NCBI GenBank assembly: GCA_002394395.1
Contig: DGTR01000007.1
Location: 21,244-85,243 of the forward strand
Source: Bacteroidales bacterium UBA4331
Lineage (GTDB): Bacteria > Bacteroidota > Bacteroidia > Bacteroidales > Paludibacteraceae
Length of the DNA: 64,000 bases
Direction of reading: 5' to 3'
Positions within the stretch are counted from its first letter, which is position 1. Every line of letters starts with the position of its first letter. The translations under genes and the position numbers were made by a program. The notes beneath the pieces were generated by a model. The model searched no databases and was not told where the DNA came from. It was given only the letters and a program-made list of their open reading frames with translations. This document shows positions 49,645 through 57,626 of this stretch, one piece after another.

Positions 49645-51213
49645 ATGAGAATGATGAAATGGATTGCAGCATTGGCAATCGGGATGATAACAGCTGCTTG
49701 TGCGGATCAAAATCCACCTACCAACACGTCCGGTCAAAGTGGCAATGACACCACCACTCCCGTAACGGACACAACCGGTACTGCGACAGAGGTCACGAAT
49801 GACAGCGTAGTAAGGATCGTATATAACGGCTCGGAGGCGAGTATCTCAGTCCCCGCTTCGATTGCTTCGTATCTCACCATCCGACAAAGTGGTGCACACA
49901 TCTGTATCACCCAAAGCGATGCCGTCGCGCAGGAGATCACCTATAACCTCTCGGGTACGAGTACGGATGGTGAGTTCTACACCTCGGGTGCATATAAAGC
50001 AACATTGGAGTTGAACGGTCTGACGCTGACCAACACGACTCCTGTTTACTCGGGCGCAGCGGTGCATGTGCAGAACAGCAAACGTATCAAAGTGAAGGTC
50101 ATTACCGGCACAACGAGCACGCTGCGCGACGCTTCGACGGGTTCGCAGAAGGGTGCATTGTATATCAAAGGTCATGCGGAGTTTGCCCAGAAAGGTACGC
50201 TCAATGTGTATGGAAATCTCAAACACGGAATCAAGGCTGGCGAATATATCACCGTCAAGAATGCAACTATCAATGTCCTTTCGTCCGTGGGTGACGGGAT
50301 CAACTGCGAGCAGTTCTTCCTGATGCAAAGCGGTGCTATCACCCTTTCCGGTATCGGTGACGATGGTCTGCAATGCGACATCGAGGACACTACTACCGGT
50401 TCTACCGGTCAGACTACCGACCACGAGGGCGAAGATTCCGGTAACATCTATATCTCCGGCGGTTCGATCAGCATCAGTTGCCAATACAAAGGTATCAAAG
50501 CGGAAGGTGATCTCGCTATTTCCGATGGCGTTATAGCCGTCACGTCCAAAGCATCTGCGTCCTCCAACGGTAACCATTGGGGAGGTAATTCATCCACCTC
50601 TTCGCCAGAAGCCATCGAGTCCAAAGGCGCGATGACCATCAGCGGGGGACAGATCTATGCTTACTCGGCGGACGATGCACTTAATGCTGGAGGTCATCTG
50701 ACCATCAGCGCAGGTATGGTATATGCCCACTCGACCAATAATGACGGCATCGACGCCAACGGTAACTGCTATATCAAAGGTGGTCTTGTATATGCTATTA
50801 GTGCGACGAGTCCCGAAGTGGCGATTGACGCCAATACCGAAGGCGGTTACAAGCTCTATGTGCAAGGCGGCACGATCGTAGCTATCGGTGGTTTGGAGAA
50901 CGGCGCAAGCCTCACGCAGAGTTGTTACAAAGCGTCCTCATGGAGCAAGAACACGTGGTATGCCTTGACAGTCGGCAGCAATGTCTTTGCATTCAAGACC
51001 CCGAGCAGCGGTGGTTCGACGATGGTGGTTTCCGGAGCTTCTACACCGACCCTCAAATCCGGAGTTACCGCTTCCGGAACAGAGATCTTTGATGGTGTTG
51101 GCTATTATCCCGCTACAGCGACAGGCGGCTCGTCTGTATCGCTCAGTTCGTACACCGGCGGTGGTGGAGGTCCCGGTGGTGGAGGTCCCGGTGGAGGCGG
51201 CGGCAGATGGTAA
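49645..51213 (+). CDS. Beta-helix carbohydrate-binding lipoprotein (DUF4353 / Cthe_2159-like), copy 1
   Basis: The 522-residue product starts MRMMKWIAALAIGMITAACA; the ITAAC lipobox implies lipidation. A T/S/G-rich linker follows, then a right-handed beta-helix at about 60-440 built from repeats such as GAMTISGGQIYAYSADDALN, GHLTISAGMVYAHS and NNDGIDANGNCYIKGG. The DDALN and NDGIDANG turns rich in Asp and Asn fit calcium binding, as in the polysaccharide-binding Cthe_2159 family. The tail is GGGGGPGGGGPGGGGGRW. It opens an operon with a VTC-domain gene whose ATG overlaps its stop codon. The second copy at 53618 is a close paralogue. Confidence 0.85.
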   Translation: MRMMKWIAALAIGMITAACADQNPPTNTSGQSGNDTTTPVTDTTGTATEVTNDSVVRIVYNGSEASISVPASIASYLTIRQSGAHICITQSDAVAQEITYNLSGTSTDGEFYTSGAYKATLELNGLTLTNTTPVYSGAAVHVQNSKRIKVKVITGTTSTLRDASTGSQKGALYIKGHAEFAQKGTLNVYGNLKHGIKAGEYITVKNATINVLSSVGDGINCEQFFLMQSGAITLSGIGDDGLQCDIEDTTTGSTGQTTDHEGEDSGNIYISGGSISISCQYKGIKAEGDLAISDGVIAVTSKASASSNGNHWGGNSSTSSPEAIESKGAMTISGGQIYAYSADDALNAGGHLTISAGMVYAHSTNNDGIDANGNCYIKGGLVYAISATSPEVAIDANTEGGYKLYVQGGTIVAIGGLENGASLTQSCYKASSWSKNTWYALTVGSNVFAFKTPSSGGSTMVVSGASTPTLKSGVTASGTEIFDGVGYYPATATGGSSVSLSSYTGGGGGPGGGGPGGGGGRW

Positions 51214-52013
51214 TGAAAAGCCCGATAGAAGATATTATCCGCTCCTTTGAGCCGATTACTCTGGCGCAAATGGAGAGCGTAAAGCTCATGAACCGCATCG
51301 ACACGAAATACGCCGTGCCGATGGCGGTTCTGCCTGCTATCTTAGAGGCGGCACAAGCGGATTATTTTGCGCAGGAGATTGACGGCAAGCGGATCGCTAC
51401 CTACGACACCATGTATTACGACACCGAATCGCTCGACATGTACATCCGTCACCATGACCGCCAACTCGTGCGTCAGAAGATTCGTGTTCGCCAATATGTG
51501 GACAGCCATCTGACGTTCTTGGAGATCAAGCGCAAGAATAATAAAGGACGTACCAAAAAGAAGCGTATCGTCGTGCCGGGATTTGATATCACAGCTGACA
51601 CCCCATCCGTGCTCAAACATAAGAAAGGCGAAGATGAGGCAGTAACGGTGGAGAGTTTTATTGACACCAAGAGCCGGTACGAATGGTCGGAGATAAGCCC
51701 GCATCTATGGACGAAATTCCATCGTATCACATTGGTCAACAAAACCAAGACCGAACGGCTCACTATAGACATGGATCTCGTCTGGGAGAATGTGATCAGC
51801 GGCGAAGCGAAGACATACCCCGATCTCGTCATCATCGAACTCAAACGCGACGGAAACGTGCCTTCCAAGATGACGGATATCATGCTGGACCATCGTATCC
51901 ATCCGCTCAAGATCAGCAAGTACTGCATCGGTACTGCCCTCACCACTCCGGGCATAAAAGCCAACCGGTTCAAGAAAAAGATCCGCTTAATAGAAAAATT
52001 ACTAAATGACTAA
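51213..52013 (+). CDS. VTC-domain protein (polyphosphate polymerase-type)
   Basis: The VTC domain is the catalytic fold of the yeast polyphosphate polymerase Vtc4; bacterial relatives are largely uncharacterised. The 266-residue protein has the tunnel-lining charged pairs: RIDTKYAVP near 30, VRQKIRVRQYVDSH near 92, LEIKRKNNKGRTKKKR near 108-123, DMDLVW near 188, and IIELKRDG near 208, with YCIGTA at the end. All the basic and acidic elements expected of a triphosphate-tunnel enzyme are therefore there. I place the start at ATG 51213, whose first base is the last base of the upstream stop (TAATG); an ATG two codons upstream is possible. It is followed by DUF4956. Confidence 0.85.
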   Translation: MKSPIEDIIRSFEPITLAQMESVKLMNRIDTKYAVPMAVLPAILEAAQADYFAQEIDGKRIATYDTMYYDTESLDMYIRHHDRQLVRQKIRVRQYVDSHLTFLEIKRKNNKGRTKKKRIVVPGFDITADTPSVLKHKKGEDEAVTVESFIDTKSRYEWSEISPHLWTKFHRITLVNKTKTERLTIDMDLVWENVISGEAKTYPDLVIIELKRDGNVPSKMTDIMLDHRIHPLKISKYCIGTALTTPGIKANRFKKKIRLIEKLLND

Positions 52014-52059
52014 ATGGCCCAATAAATGGTACATGGTAAATGTTTAAATCGTAAATAAT
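52014..52059 (+). repeat. ATGGTA-family short repeats before the DUF4956 gene
   Basis: The words aaatggcccaataaatgg, tacatggtaaatg and aaatcgtaaataatatg lead to the ATG at 52060. They closely resemble the repeats at 2882-2915 and 60328-60360. Confidence 0.75.
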
Positions 52060-52815
52060 ATGTTATTTCAAGTTGATTTAGCCAACCCCACCTTGGAGTT
52101 CCTGGAGAATGATCCCAGTATCGCTGCCCGTTTTGGCGCAGAAGACAGTATCTCGTATGTGATGCACTCGTTCGCTGAATGGCTCGGTGTGAGCGAGAAC
52201 CTCATCACCATGCCGCTGATGTTCCTCTTTAACCTGCTGGTTTCGTGGATCCTCATCTACGGCATCTACTACCGCTACAGCCGCCGGCGCGATTACTATG
52301 TGCAGTTTATGCTCTTCTCCTCCGGCATGTTCCTGCTCCTCTGGCTCATGCAGATCCTTGACATCCAGACGGGCTTCGTGCTCGGTCTGTTCGCTATCTT
52401 CGGCATGATCCGGTACCGCACAGAGACAGTGCCTATCCGCGAGATGAACTATATGTTCCTCATCATCGCCCTCTCCGTCATCAACTCCCTGAGTCTCAAA
52501 GCCGACGGTCTGGCATGGTATTTGTTGCTTTTGGCAAACCTCATGATGCTGGCTATGGCATGGTTCTTTGAGTTATGGAACGGCCGCAAGAGACTCTCCA
52601 CGAAGATTATTCTCTACGAGAAAATCGAGAATATCAAGCCCGAGAACCGCGCAGCACTCATCGCCGACCTGCAGGAGCGTACGGGCCTCGAAGTGGTGGA
52701 TATCGAGATCGGACATATTGATTTCCTCCGAGACGTGGCGTATATCAAGATGACCTACCCGCTCGAGCACGGCAAAACAACCAACAGTATTGACCAAATA
52801 ACGAAATTCAAATGA
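52060..52815 (+). CDS. DUF4956 membrane protein
   Basis: The 251-residue protein has three to four helices in its centre (about 48-68, 82-100, 105-130 and 132-165) flanked by soluble ends. The family element FAIFGMIRYRTETVPIREMNY is present. The C-terminal 75 residues (IENIKPENRAALIADLQERT) form a soluble ferredoxin-like region. DUF4956 genes commonly neighbour VTC-domain genes, as here, so the protein may be the membrane channel or partner for the polymer made by the VTC domain; that is inference. The stop overlaps the next ATG by four bases. Confidence 0.85.
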   Translation: MLFQVDLANPTLEFLENDPSIAARFGAEDSISYVMHSFAEWLGVSENLITMPLMFLFNLLVSWILIYGIYYRYSRRRDYYVQFMLFSSGMFLLLWLMQILDIQTGFVLGLFAIFGMIRYRTETVPIREMNYMFLIIALSVINSLSLKADGLAWYLLLLANLMMLAMAWFFELWNGRKRLSTKIILYEKIENIKPENRAALIADLQERTGLEVVDIEIGHIDFLRDVAYIKMTYPLEHGKTTNSIDQITKFK

Positions 52816-53615
52816 AAAAGTCATTCATTATAGGTCTTTGTTCTGTACTCCTCATTCCTTGTTCGCTACATGCGTGGAGTTATGATTCCGAGACTGCCAC
52901 AGAGATGCAGGCGGCACAACTGCGGTTCGGAGCGGAGTTCAACAAGAAATGGCGTAACGGTCTCCGTTTGGGGGTCTCGGAAGACCTGCGTTTCGACCTC
53001 TATAACTCCGCCGTCGGTCCCCACTTCCGCAAGTCCTACACCACCCTCGATTTCGGTTACAAACCCATCGACTACCTCAAGCTGGACGTAGGTTATACCT
53101 TGCACATCATCGGAGCGGACAGCACATGGTCAGCAACCAAGAAAGCCGACCCGAACGAGTGGATACGCCATCGTCTGTTCTTCTCCGCAACAGGCTCTTA
53201 CACTTTCCGCTACGCGAAGATTTACCTGCGTGAACGAGTGCAGTTGGATATGCGCACGGACAGCGTGAACCTCTTGGAGAAAAACAAATACAATGTGTCG
53301 CTGCGTAGTAAGATAGGCACGGAGTTTATCGTCCCCGGCAAACCCGTCAAACCCTATCTCTGGCTCGAACTCATCAACACCCTCAACGCGCCCGAATACC
53401 AGCAGAAAGACGGACGGCAGTTCATTACCGACATCCGCACGCAAGCCGGTGTCAAATGGCGCCTCACCAGACTCAGCAGCCTCGATTTCTTCTATCGTTT
53501 CTCATACGGGTACGACCGGGATATCAACATCACGAAGAAGAAAGGCAAAATCGAACTGACCGAAGAGAAATGCTTCATGCATTCGATCGGCATATACTAT
53601 AATTTAGATTGGTAA
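52812..53615 (+). CDS. DUF2490 outer-membrane beta-barrel protein
   Basis: The 267-residue product has a signal peptide (MKKSFIIGLCSVLLIPCSLHA) and then alternating amphipathic strands such as GLRLGVSEDLRFDLYN, SYTTLDFGYKPIDYLKLDVG and SSLDFFYRFSYGYDRD. It ends IGIYYNLDW with a C-terminal aromatic residue, consistent with an outer-membrane barrel of about twelve strands. DUF2490 proteins have no defined function. It overlaps DUF4956 upstream and is two bases from the second beta-helix lipoprotein, so it could provide an outer-membrane exit or anchor for the system. Confidence 0.83.
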   Translation: MKKSFIIGLCSVLLIPCSLHAWSYDSETATEMQAAQLRFGAEFNKKWRNGLRLGVSEDLRFDLYNSAVGPHFRKSYTTLDFGYKPIDYLKLDVGYTLHIIGADSTWSATKKADPNEWIRHRLFFSATGSYTFRYAKIYLRERVQLDMRTDSVNLLEKNKYNVSLRSKIGTEFIVPGKPVKPYLWLELINTLNAPEYQQKDGRQFITDIRTQAGVKWRLTRLSSLDFFYRFSYGYDRDINITKKKGKIELTEEKCFMHSIGIYYNLDW

Positions 53616-53617
53616 GT

Positions 53618-55012
53618 ATGATTAAGATTGGAAAAATTATCCCTTTGGCGCTGGTAGTGCTGATGGGAATCGGCTGTAACAAAGACGATGAAGTCAATAC
53701 TGGTACTGCCGCATCGACGGAGACTTTCACCGGCGATGATAACTCGGATTTTGTGGACAACGAGACCTGGTCGTCCTCGATCAGCATCGTGTGGAACGGT
53801 ACCGACGTGACCGTCACCGGCTATGCAGACGGAGTGACGGTAACCCACTCCAACGGCTATGTGACCGTCCAATCCACCGTCAAGAATATCGAATACATCG
53901 TGAGCGGCTCCGGCACAGGACAACTCAGCATCTACAGCGATTATAAGTTCAAACTCTCCTTCGAAGGGTTGACTCTCGCTTGTTCCGACGGCCCGGCTAT
54001 CAATAACCAGAGTTCGAAGACCTGTTACGCCGTTCTGGGCGGTACGAACACCCTCAGCGACGGTGCCTCGTATGCCTCTTCGTCCGAAGACCGCAAGGCG
54101 GCTTTCTTCAGCGAAGGACAGATATGTGTCTCCGGTCCCGGAAGCCTGAGCGTCACCGGTAACTACAAGCACGCGCTTGCTTCCGACGATTATATCCGGC
54201 TCTGTTCGGGTACCGGCACCATCGACCTCACCGCCAAGGTGAACGACGGCTTACACGCCAACGACGGTATCATCATCAACGATGGTACACTTTCTGTCAC
54301 GGCCAAAGACGAGTGTCTGCGCACCGACACCAACGCTATCGTGATAACCGGCGGTATGATTACTGCCATCAGTCAGAGCGAAGCTATTGAGAGCAAAGGC
54401 ACGATCCTTATCTCCGGCGGACAGGTCTATGCACAGGCTACAGACGATGCCATCAATGCCGGCGGCGACCTGACCATCAGCGGCGGTTATGTCATGGCAT
54501 ACTCTACAGGCAACGACGGCATCGACGCCAACGGCAACTGCTATATCAAAGGCGGTGTGGTCTATGCCATCGGTGCTAACTCGCCCGAAATGGCCATCGA
54601 CGCCAATAGCGAGGAGCAGAAGCAACTCTATGTGGAAGGCGGCACGTTAGTAGCTATCGGCGGTCTGGAGAGCGGCGCCAGTCTCACGCAGACATGCTAT
54701 TCCGCTTCATCCCTGAGCAAAGGTACATGGTACGCGCTCTATAGCGACGGCGAGGCAGCATTGGTCTTCAAGACCCCGACCAGCCTCAGTGCTTCCACCT
54801 TCGTCGTCTCCACCGGCGGCACAACGACTCTCCAATCCGCTGTCACCACTTCCGGCGGATCGTCTATTCTCAACGGCTATGTCCTGACCGGCGCAACCCT
54901 CAGCGGCGGCTCGTCTGTCACGCTCTCTACCTACTCCGGCGGTAACGCAGGTGGCGGACCCGGTGGCGGACCTGGTGGCGGTGGTCATGGTGGCGGACCC
55001 GGTGGATGGTAA
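53618..55012 (+). CDS. Beta-helix carbohydrate-binding lipoprotein, copy 2
   Basis: I place the start at ATG 53618 (MIKIGKIIPLALVVLMGIGC; lipobox MGIGC), giving 464 residues. The beta-helix region (about 70-390) repeats the motifs of copy 1: EAIESKGTILISGGQVYAQ, DDAINAGGDLTISGG, NDGIDANGNCYIKGG and ASLTQTCYSASSLSKGTWY. The C-terminal half is very close to copy 1, while the N-terminal third is more diverged. The Gly-rich tail ends GGGHGGGPGGW. Two copies flanking the VTC, DUF4956 and DUF2490 genes suggest that they form or bind the same surface structure as partners rather than being recent redundant copies. Confidence 0.85.
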   Translation: MIKIGKIIPLALVVLMGIGCNKDDEVNTGTAASTETFTGDDNSDFVDNETWSSSISIVWNGTDVTVTGYADGVTVTHSNGYVTVQSTVKNIEYIVSGSGTGQLSIYSDYKFKLSFEGLTLACSDGPAINNQSSKTCYAVLGGTNTLSDGASYASSSEDRKAAFFSEGQICVSGPGSLSVTGNYKHALASDDYIRLCSGTGTIDLTAKVNDGLHANDGIIINDGTLSVTAKDECLRTDTNAIVITGGMITAISQSEAIESKGTILISGGQVYAQATDDAINAGGDLTISGGYVMAYSTGNDGIDANGNCYIKGGVVYAIGANSPEMAIDANSEEQKQLYVEGGTLVAIGGLESGASLTQTCYSASSLSKGTWYALYSDGEAALVFKTPTSLSASTFVVSTGGTTTLQSAVTTSGGSSILNGYVLTGATLSGGSSVTLSTYSGGNAGGGPGGGPGGGGHGGGPGGW

Positions 55013-55040
55013 GAGATGTGAAATTTGTAATTTGTAATTT

Positions 55041-55469
55041 ATGAAAAAGATAATTATTTTTGTACTTTGTACTTTGTCCCTTGGTTCTTTGTCTGCCCAG
55101 AGCCTCCTTACCCCGGAGCAACTCGCCAAACGCGAGAAAAAGAAAAACCTGACGGTCAAGGAATGGAACACCGACTCCAAGACCAAAACCCGATGGCTGG
55201 ACCGACTCAAGGTCTATGACAGCCAGGGACGCTGTGTCGAGGAGATCGAGTATGCCACCTACGGCCAGAAATGGCGTGTCACCAGTACCTACGATGATGT
55301 CACCGGCAAAGTGATCGAAGAGGTCGAGTACAACGACCGTAATCGTCCTGTCCGCATCAAGAAATACGAATGGAACGCCGATGGCACCAAAGCCAAGCAG
55401 TACAACTACCTCCCCAACGGCAAACTCTACTCCGTCAAGGTCTATGAGTACATCTTCTCGGAGAAATAA
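55041..55469 (+). CDS. Small exported protein closing the beta-helix/VTC operon
   Basis: The 142-residue product has a signal peptide (MKKIIIFVLCTLSLGSLSA, cleavage before QS) encoded by ctttgta-type tandem words. The mature part consists of strand repeats (RLKVYDSQGRCVEEIEYATY, VIEEVEYNDRNRPVRIKKYE, QYNYLPNGKLYSVKVYEY) that resemble MORN/YD-like antiparallel beta-hairpins. I recognise no named family. It is 28 bp from copy 2 and is followed at once by a strong terminator, so it is the last gene of the operon. Confidence 0.75.
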   Translation: MKKIIIFVLCTLSLGSLSAQSLLTPEQLAKREKKKNLTVKEWNTDSKTKTRWLDRLKVYDSQGRCVEEIEYATYGQKWRVTSTYDDVTGKVIEEVEYNDRNRPVRIKKYEWNADGTKAKQYNYLPNGKLYSVKVYEYIFSEK

Positions 55470-55497
55470 GCGACCGACCCCCGGTCGCTTTTTTTTT
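55469..55497 (+). terminator. Rho-independent terminator of the beta-helix/VTC operon
   Basis: GCGACCG (55470-55476) and CGGTCGC (55482-55488) form a perfect 7-bp stem with loop acccc, followed by a T-run to 55497. Confidence 0.92.
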
Positions 55498-55527
55498 GCC
55501 CTTCTCCTTAAAAAATCTCATATTTTT

Positions 55528-55559
55528 CTTGCGTATCTCGTTTTTTTGTAGTACCTTTG
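55528..55559 (+). promoter_or_regulatory. Promoter of the TPR-HTH regulator gene (near-leaderless)
   Basis: CTTG (55528-55531) and TACCTTTG (55552-55559) are 20 nt apart. The ATG at 55564 lies only four bases after the -7 box, so the mRNA would begin at or next to the start codon. Confidence 0.8.
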
Positions 55560-55563
55560 CGGC

Positions 55564-57036
55564 ATGATTGGTAAGCGATGGATCATAGGATGCTGGATTG
55601 CGGCGATGGGAGGATGCCTCATGGCATGCGCTCCGCAGGCTGTACGCGAAGCAGAAGATGTCGTTGCGCAGGCGGACAGCCTATGGCATGCCGGCAAACA
55701 ATACGGAATGGACGAAGGCGACAGCGCTACTCTTGCGCAAGCCTATGAGACACTCGGTCAATGGCAATGGCTCCATACCGATGAATACGCCCATGCCTGC
55801 TATCATTACGGCAAACTGCTCCGTGCAAAAGAGAACCCGGTAGAAGCCATGCAGGTGTTCATCTCCGCCACTCATTCCGGCACAAAAGACTACCATATAT
55901 TAGGACGGGTGTATAATAATATGGGTGACATTTGCCATCTGGCAAGTGAGTTTCAATTGTCATACGACATGTTTGAGCAATCGGCAAATATGTATCTAAA
56001 GAATGGAGATAGTTTGCTATATTATTACTGCCTCAATGATATGGCTTTCGAATTAGCCGAACAAGGCAAGAAAGAGGATACATACGCAATATTAGATAGC
56101 ATCTATAAATATTGTAGTAATCGGAATGTTTATACTAAGACAATTGAGACAAAGGCCGTTGCTTGTAAATTAGTTCAACAATATGATTCTACTATTTATT
56201 ACACGTCAGTGTCATTTATGTATGGTTGCTATTCCCCAAATATTTTATTAAATCGTGCTCAAGCATACTCACAAATAAGTCAAAGAGATTCTGCCGTGTA
56301 TTATGCAAATGAATTAATTCGACACACAGGAGAATTATTTTATATGAATAGTGCACTTTATATACTTACTCATGAAGACAACAAGAAAGGCATAGAAGAA
56401 GTCAGGAATATATCTGCAGAAAGATCCGATACTCAAAAACTTATAGAAATTCGTCAAGGCAAATTATCTCAGGCGGTGCAGTTAATAGAGCAAGACTTAC
56501 ATCGCAAGCCAGATTATCGATGGCTATATGCAATATTAGTAACATTAGTTGTTGGTGGTGCATGCATTTACGCATATATTCACCGAAAACGTCGCCAACA
56601 TGCTTTGCTTTCGCAGCAAGTAAATGACTTAGATATACAGAATAAGAAGGCAGAGACGCAGCATGAAAAGATCATATGTGATATCGAAAAGCATAAAAGA
56701 ACTATAACTGATGATATTGAACAGAATTGTCAATTAATCATGAAAGCAGAGTCTTTTCCACAAAACATATACTGGAAAGACTTTAATAAAATGTGCGCAG
56801 TCATCGACTGCCAGTTCTATATGATAGCCACAAAACTAAGCAAGAAAAATATCCTAAATGAAACCGAGATTCGTTTATGTATATTAGTATTACTCAATTT
56901 AAGTAGAGTTGACATTTCCAAGACCCTACCATACGCATCAAGTAGTGTTGGAAAATTAAAAGACCAAACAGCTAAAAAATTAAATACCACCGGTAAAAAT
57001 CTACGAGATTACCTAATAAAAATGGCTGTTGATTAG
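55564..57036 (+). CDS. TPR-membrane-HTH regulator, compositionally chimeric
   Basis: The 490-residue protein starts with a signal/lipobox region (GGCLMAC), then TPR-like helices (about 30-310), one transmembrane helix (about 321-340, WLYAILVTLVVGGACIYAYI), a coiled coil (about 345-390) and a C-terminal helix-turn-helix. The last has LNETEIRLCILVLLNLS and PYASSSVGKLKDQTAKKLNT. This is the Bacteroidota layout of one-component membrane regulators that sense in the periplasm and bind DNA inside. The first roughly 110 codons are GC-rich like the surroundings, but from about 55890 the gene is AT-rich, which suggests a recombined gene. It probably controls the DUF3244 and cargo genes downstream. Confidence 0.75.
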   Translation: MIGKRWIIGCWIAAMGGCLMACAPQAVREAEDVVAQADSLWHAGKQYGMDEGDSATLAQAYETLGQWQWLHTDEYAHACYHYGKLLRAKENPVEAMQVFISATHSGTKDYHILGRVYNNMGDICHLASEFQLSYDMFEQSANMYLKNGDSLLYYYCLNDMAFELAEQGKKEDTYAILDSIYKYCSNRNVYTKTIETKAVACKLVQQYDSTIYYTSVSFMYGCYSPNILLNRAQAYSQISQRDSAVYYANELIRHTGELFYMNSALYILTHEDNKKGIEEVRNISAERSDTQKLIEIRQGKLSQAVQLIEQDLHRKPDYRWLYAILVTLVVGGACIYAYIHRKRRQHALLSQQVNDLDIQNKKAETQHEKIICDIEKHKRTITDDIEQNCQLIMKAESFPQNIYWKDFNKMCAVIDCQFYMIATKLSKKNILNETEIRLCILVLLNLSRVDISKTLPYASSSVGKLKDQTAKKLNTTGKNLRDYLIKMAVD

Positions 57037-57122
57037 AGGGATAAAATAAAATTCCCACACTGGTTTTGTCACAAAGTATTTATTTTCAATATATTACAAC
57101 TTCTATAATTCCCACATTAATT

Positions 57123-57154
57123 TTTGGTTAAATCAGCGAAAAGCAGTAATTTTG
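57123..57154 (+). promoter_or_regulatory. Promoter of the DUF3244-cargo unit
   Basis: TTTG (57123-57126) and TAATTTTG (57147-57154) are 20 nt apart. Confidence 0.8.
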
Positions 57155-57179
57155 CACCGCCCTTCGAAAGATGGCGGTG
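57155..57179 (+). promoter_or_regulatory. Hairpin at the predicted transcript 5' end
   Basis: CACCGCC (57155-57161) and GGCGGTG (57173-57179) pair perfectly around an 11-base loop directly after the -7 box. It could stabilise the mRNA 5' end or be an operator. Confidence 0.65.
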
Positions 57180-57213
57180 TATTTTATTATTTAACCAAAA
57201 ACAAACAATCGCA

Positions 57214-57609
57214 ATGAAAACAAAAATTCTTGCTTTGGTATTGGGCGCACTCCTTACAATACCATGCGTGTTACGCGCAGAAGAGGTAGAAATTCAATTA
57301 ATGGAAGTGGTTGGCATGGCTGTACTTCCAGGTGACGGCCCATTGGATGGACCTATTCAGAACCCTGATGTACCCACTCGCCCGGCAGGTTTCCGCGCAA
57401 CGATTAACGGTAATCTGTTATCAATCTTGAAACAGGAAGCGGCTATTCCATCGGCACAAGCAACGGTGGTGAAAGCTTCTACAGGAAGCATGGTAATGAA
57501 CCAGCAGTTCACCAACTCCCTCTCCGAGCAGATCGCCACTCCCGGTGTCTATGTACTCCGTATCTCCACCGCCGGTGGTGACCTCGTAGGACAATTTGTT
57601 GTACAATAA
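57214..57609 (+). CDS. Exported DUF3244-like protein
   Basis: I place the start at ATG 57214, giving 131 residues with a signal peptide (MKTKILALVLGALLTIPCVL, cleavage after RAE or nearby). The mature part ends with a beta-sandwich segment whose pattern, FRATINGNLLSILKQ, ATVVKASTGSMVMNQQF and PGVYVLRISTAGGDLVGQF, fits DUF3244. The family is common in Bacteroidota, near membrane regulators of the type found just upstream; its function is unknown. The 3' part is more GC-rich than the flanking island. The next gene begins 17 bases downstream. Confidence 0.72.
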   Translation: MKTKILALVLGALLTIPCVLRAEEVEIQLMEVVGMAVLPGDGPLDGPIQNPDVPTRPAGFRATINGNLLSILKQEAAIPSAQATVVKASTGSMVMNQQFTNSLSEQIATPGVYVLRISTAGGDLVGQFVVQ

Positions 57610-57626
57610 TTAAATTTGAATTTGTT

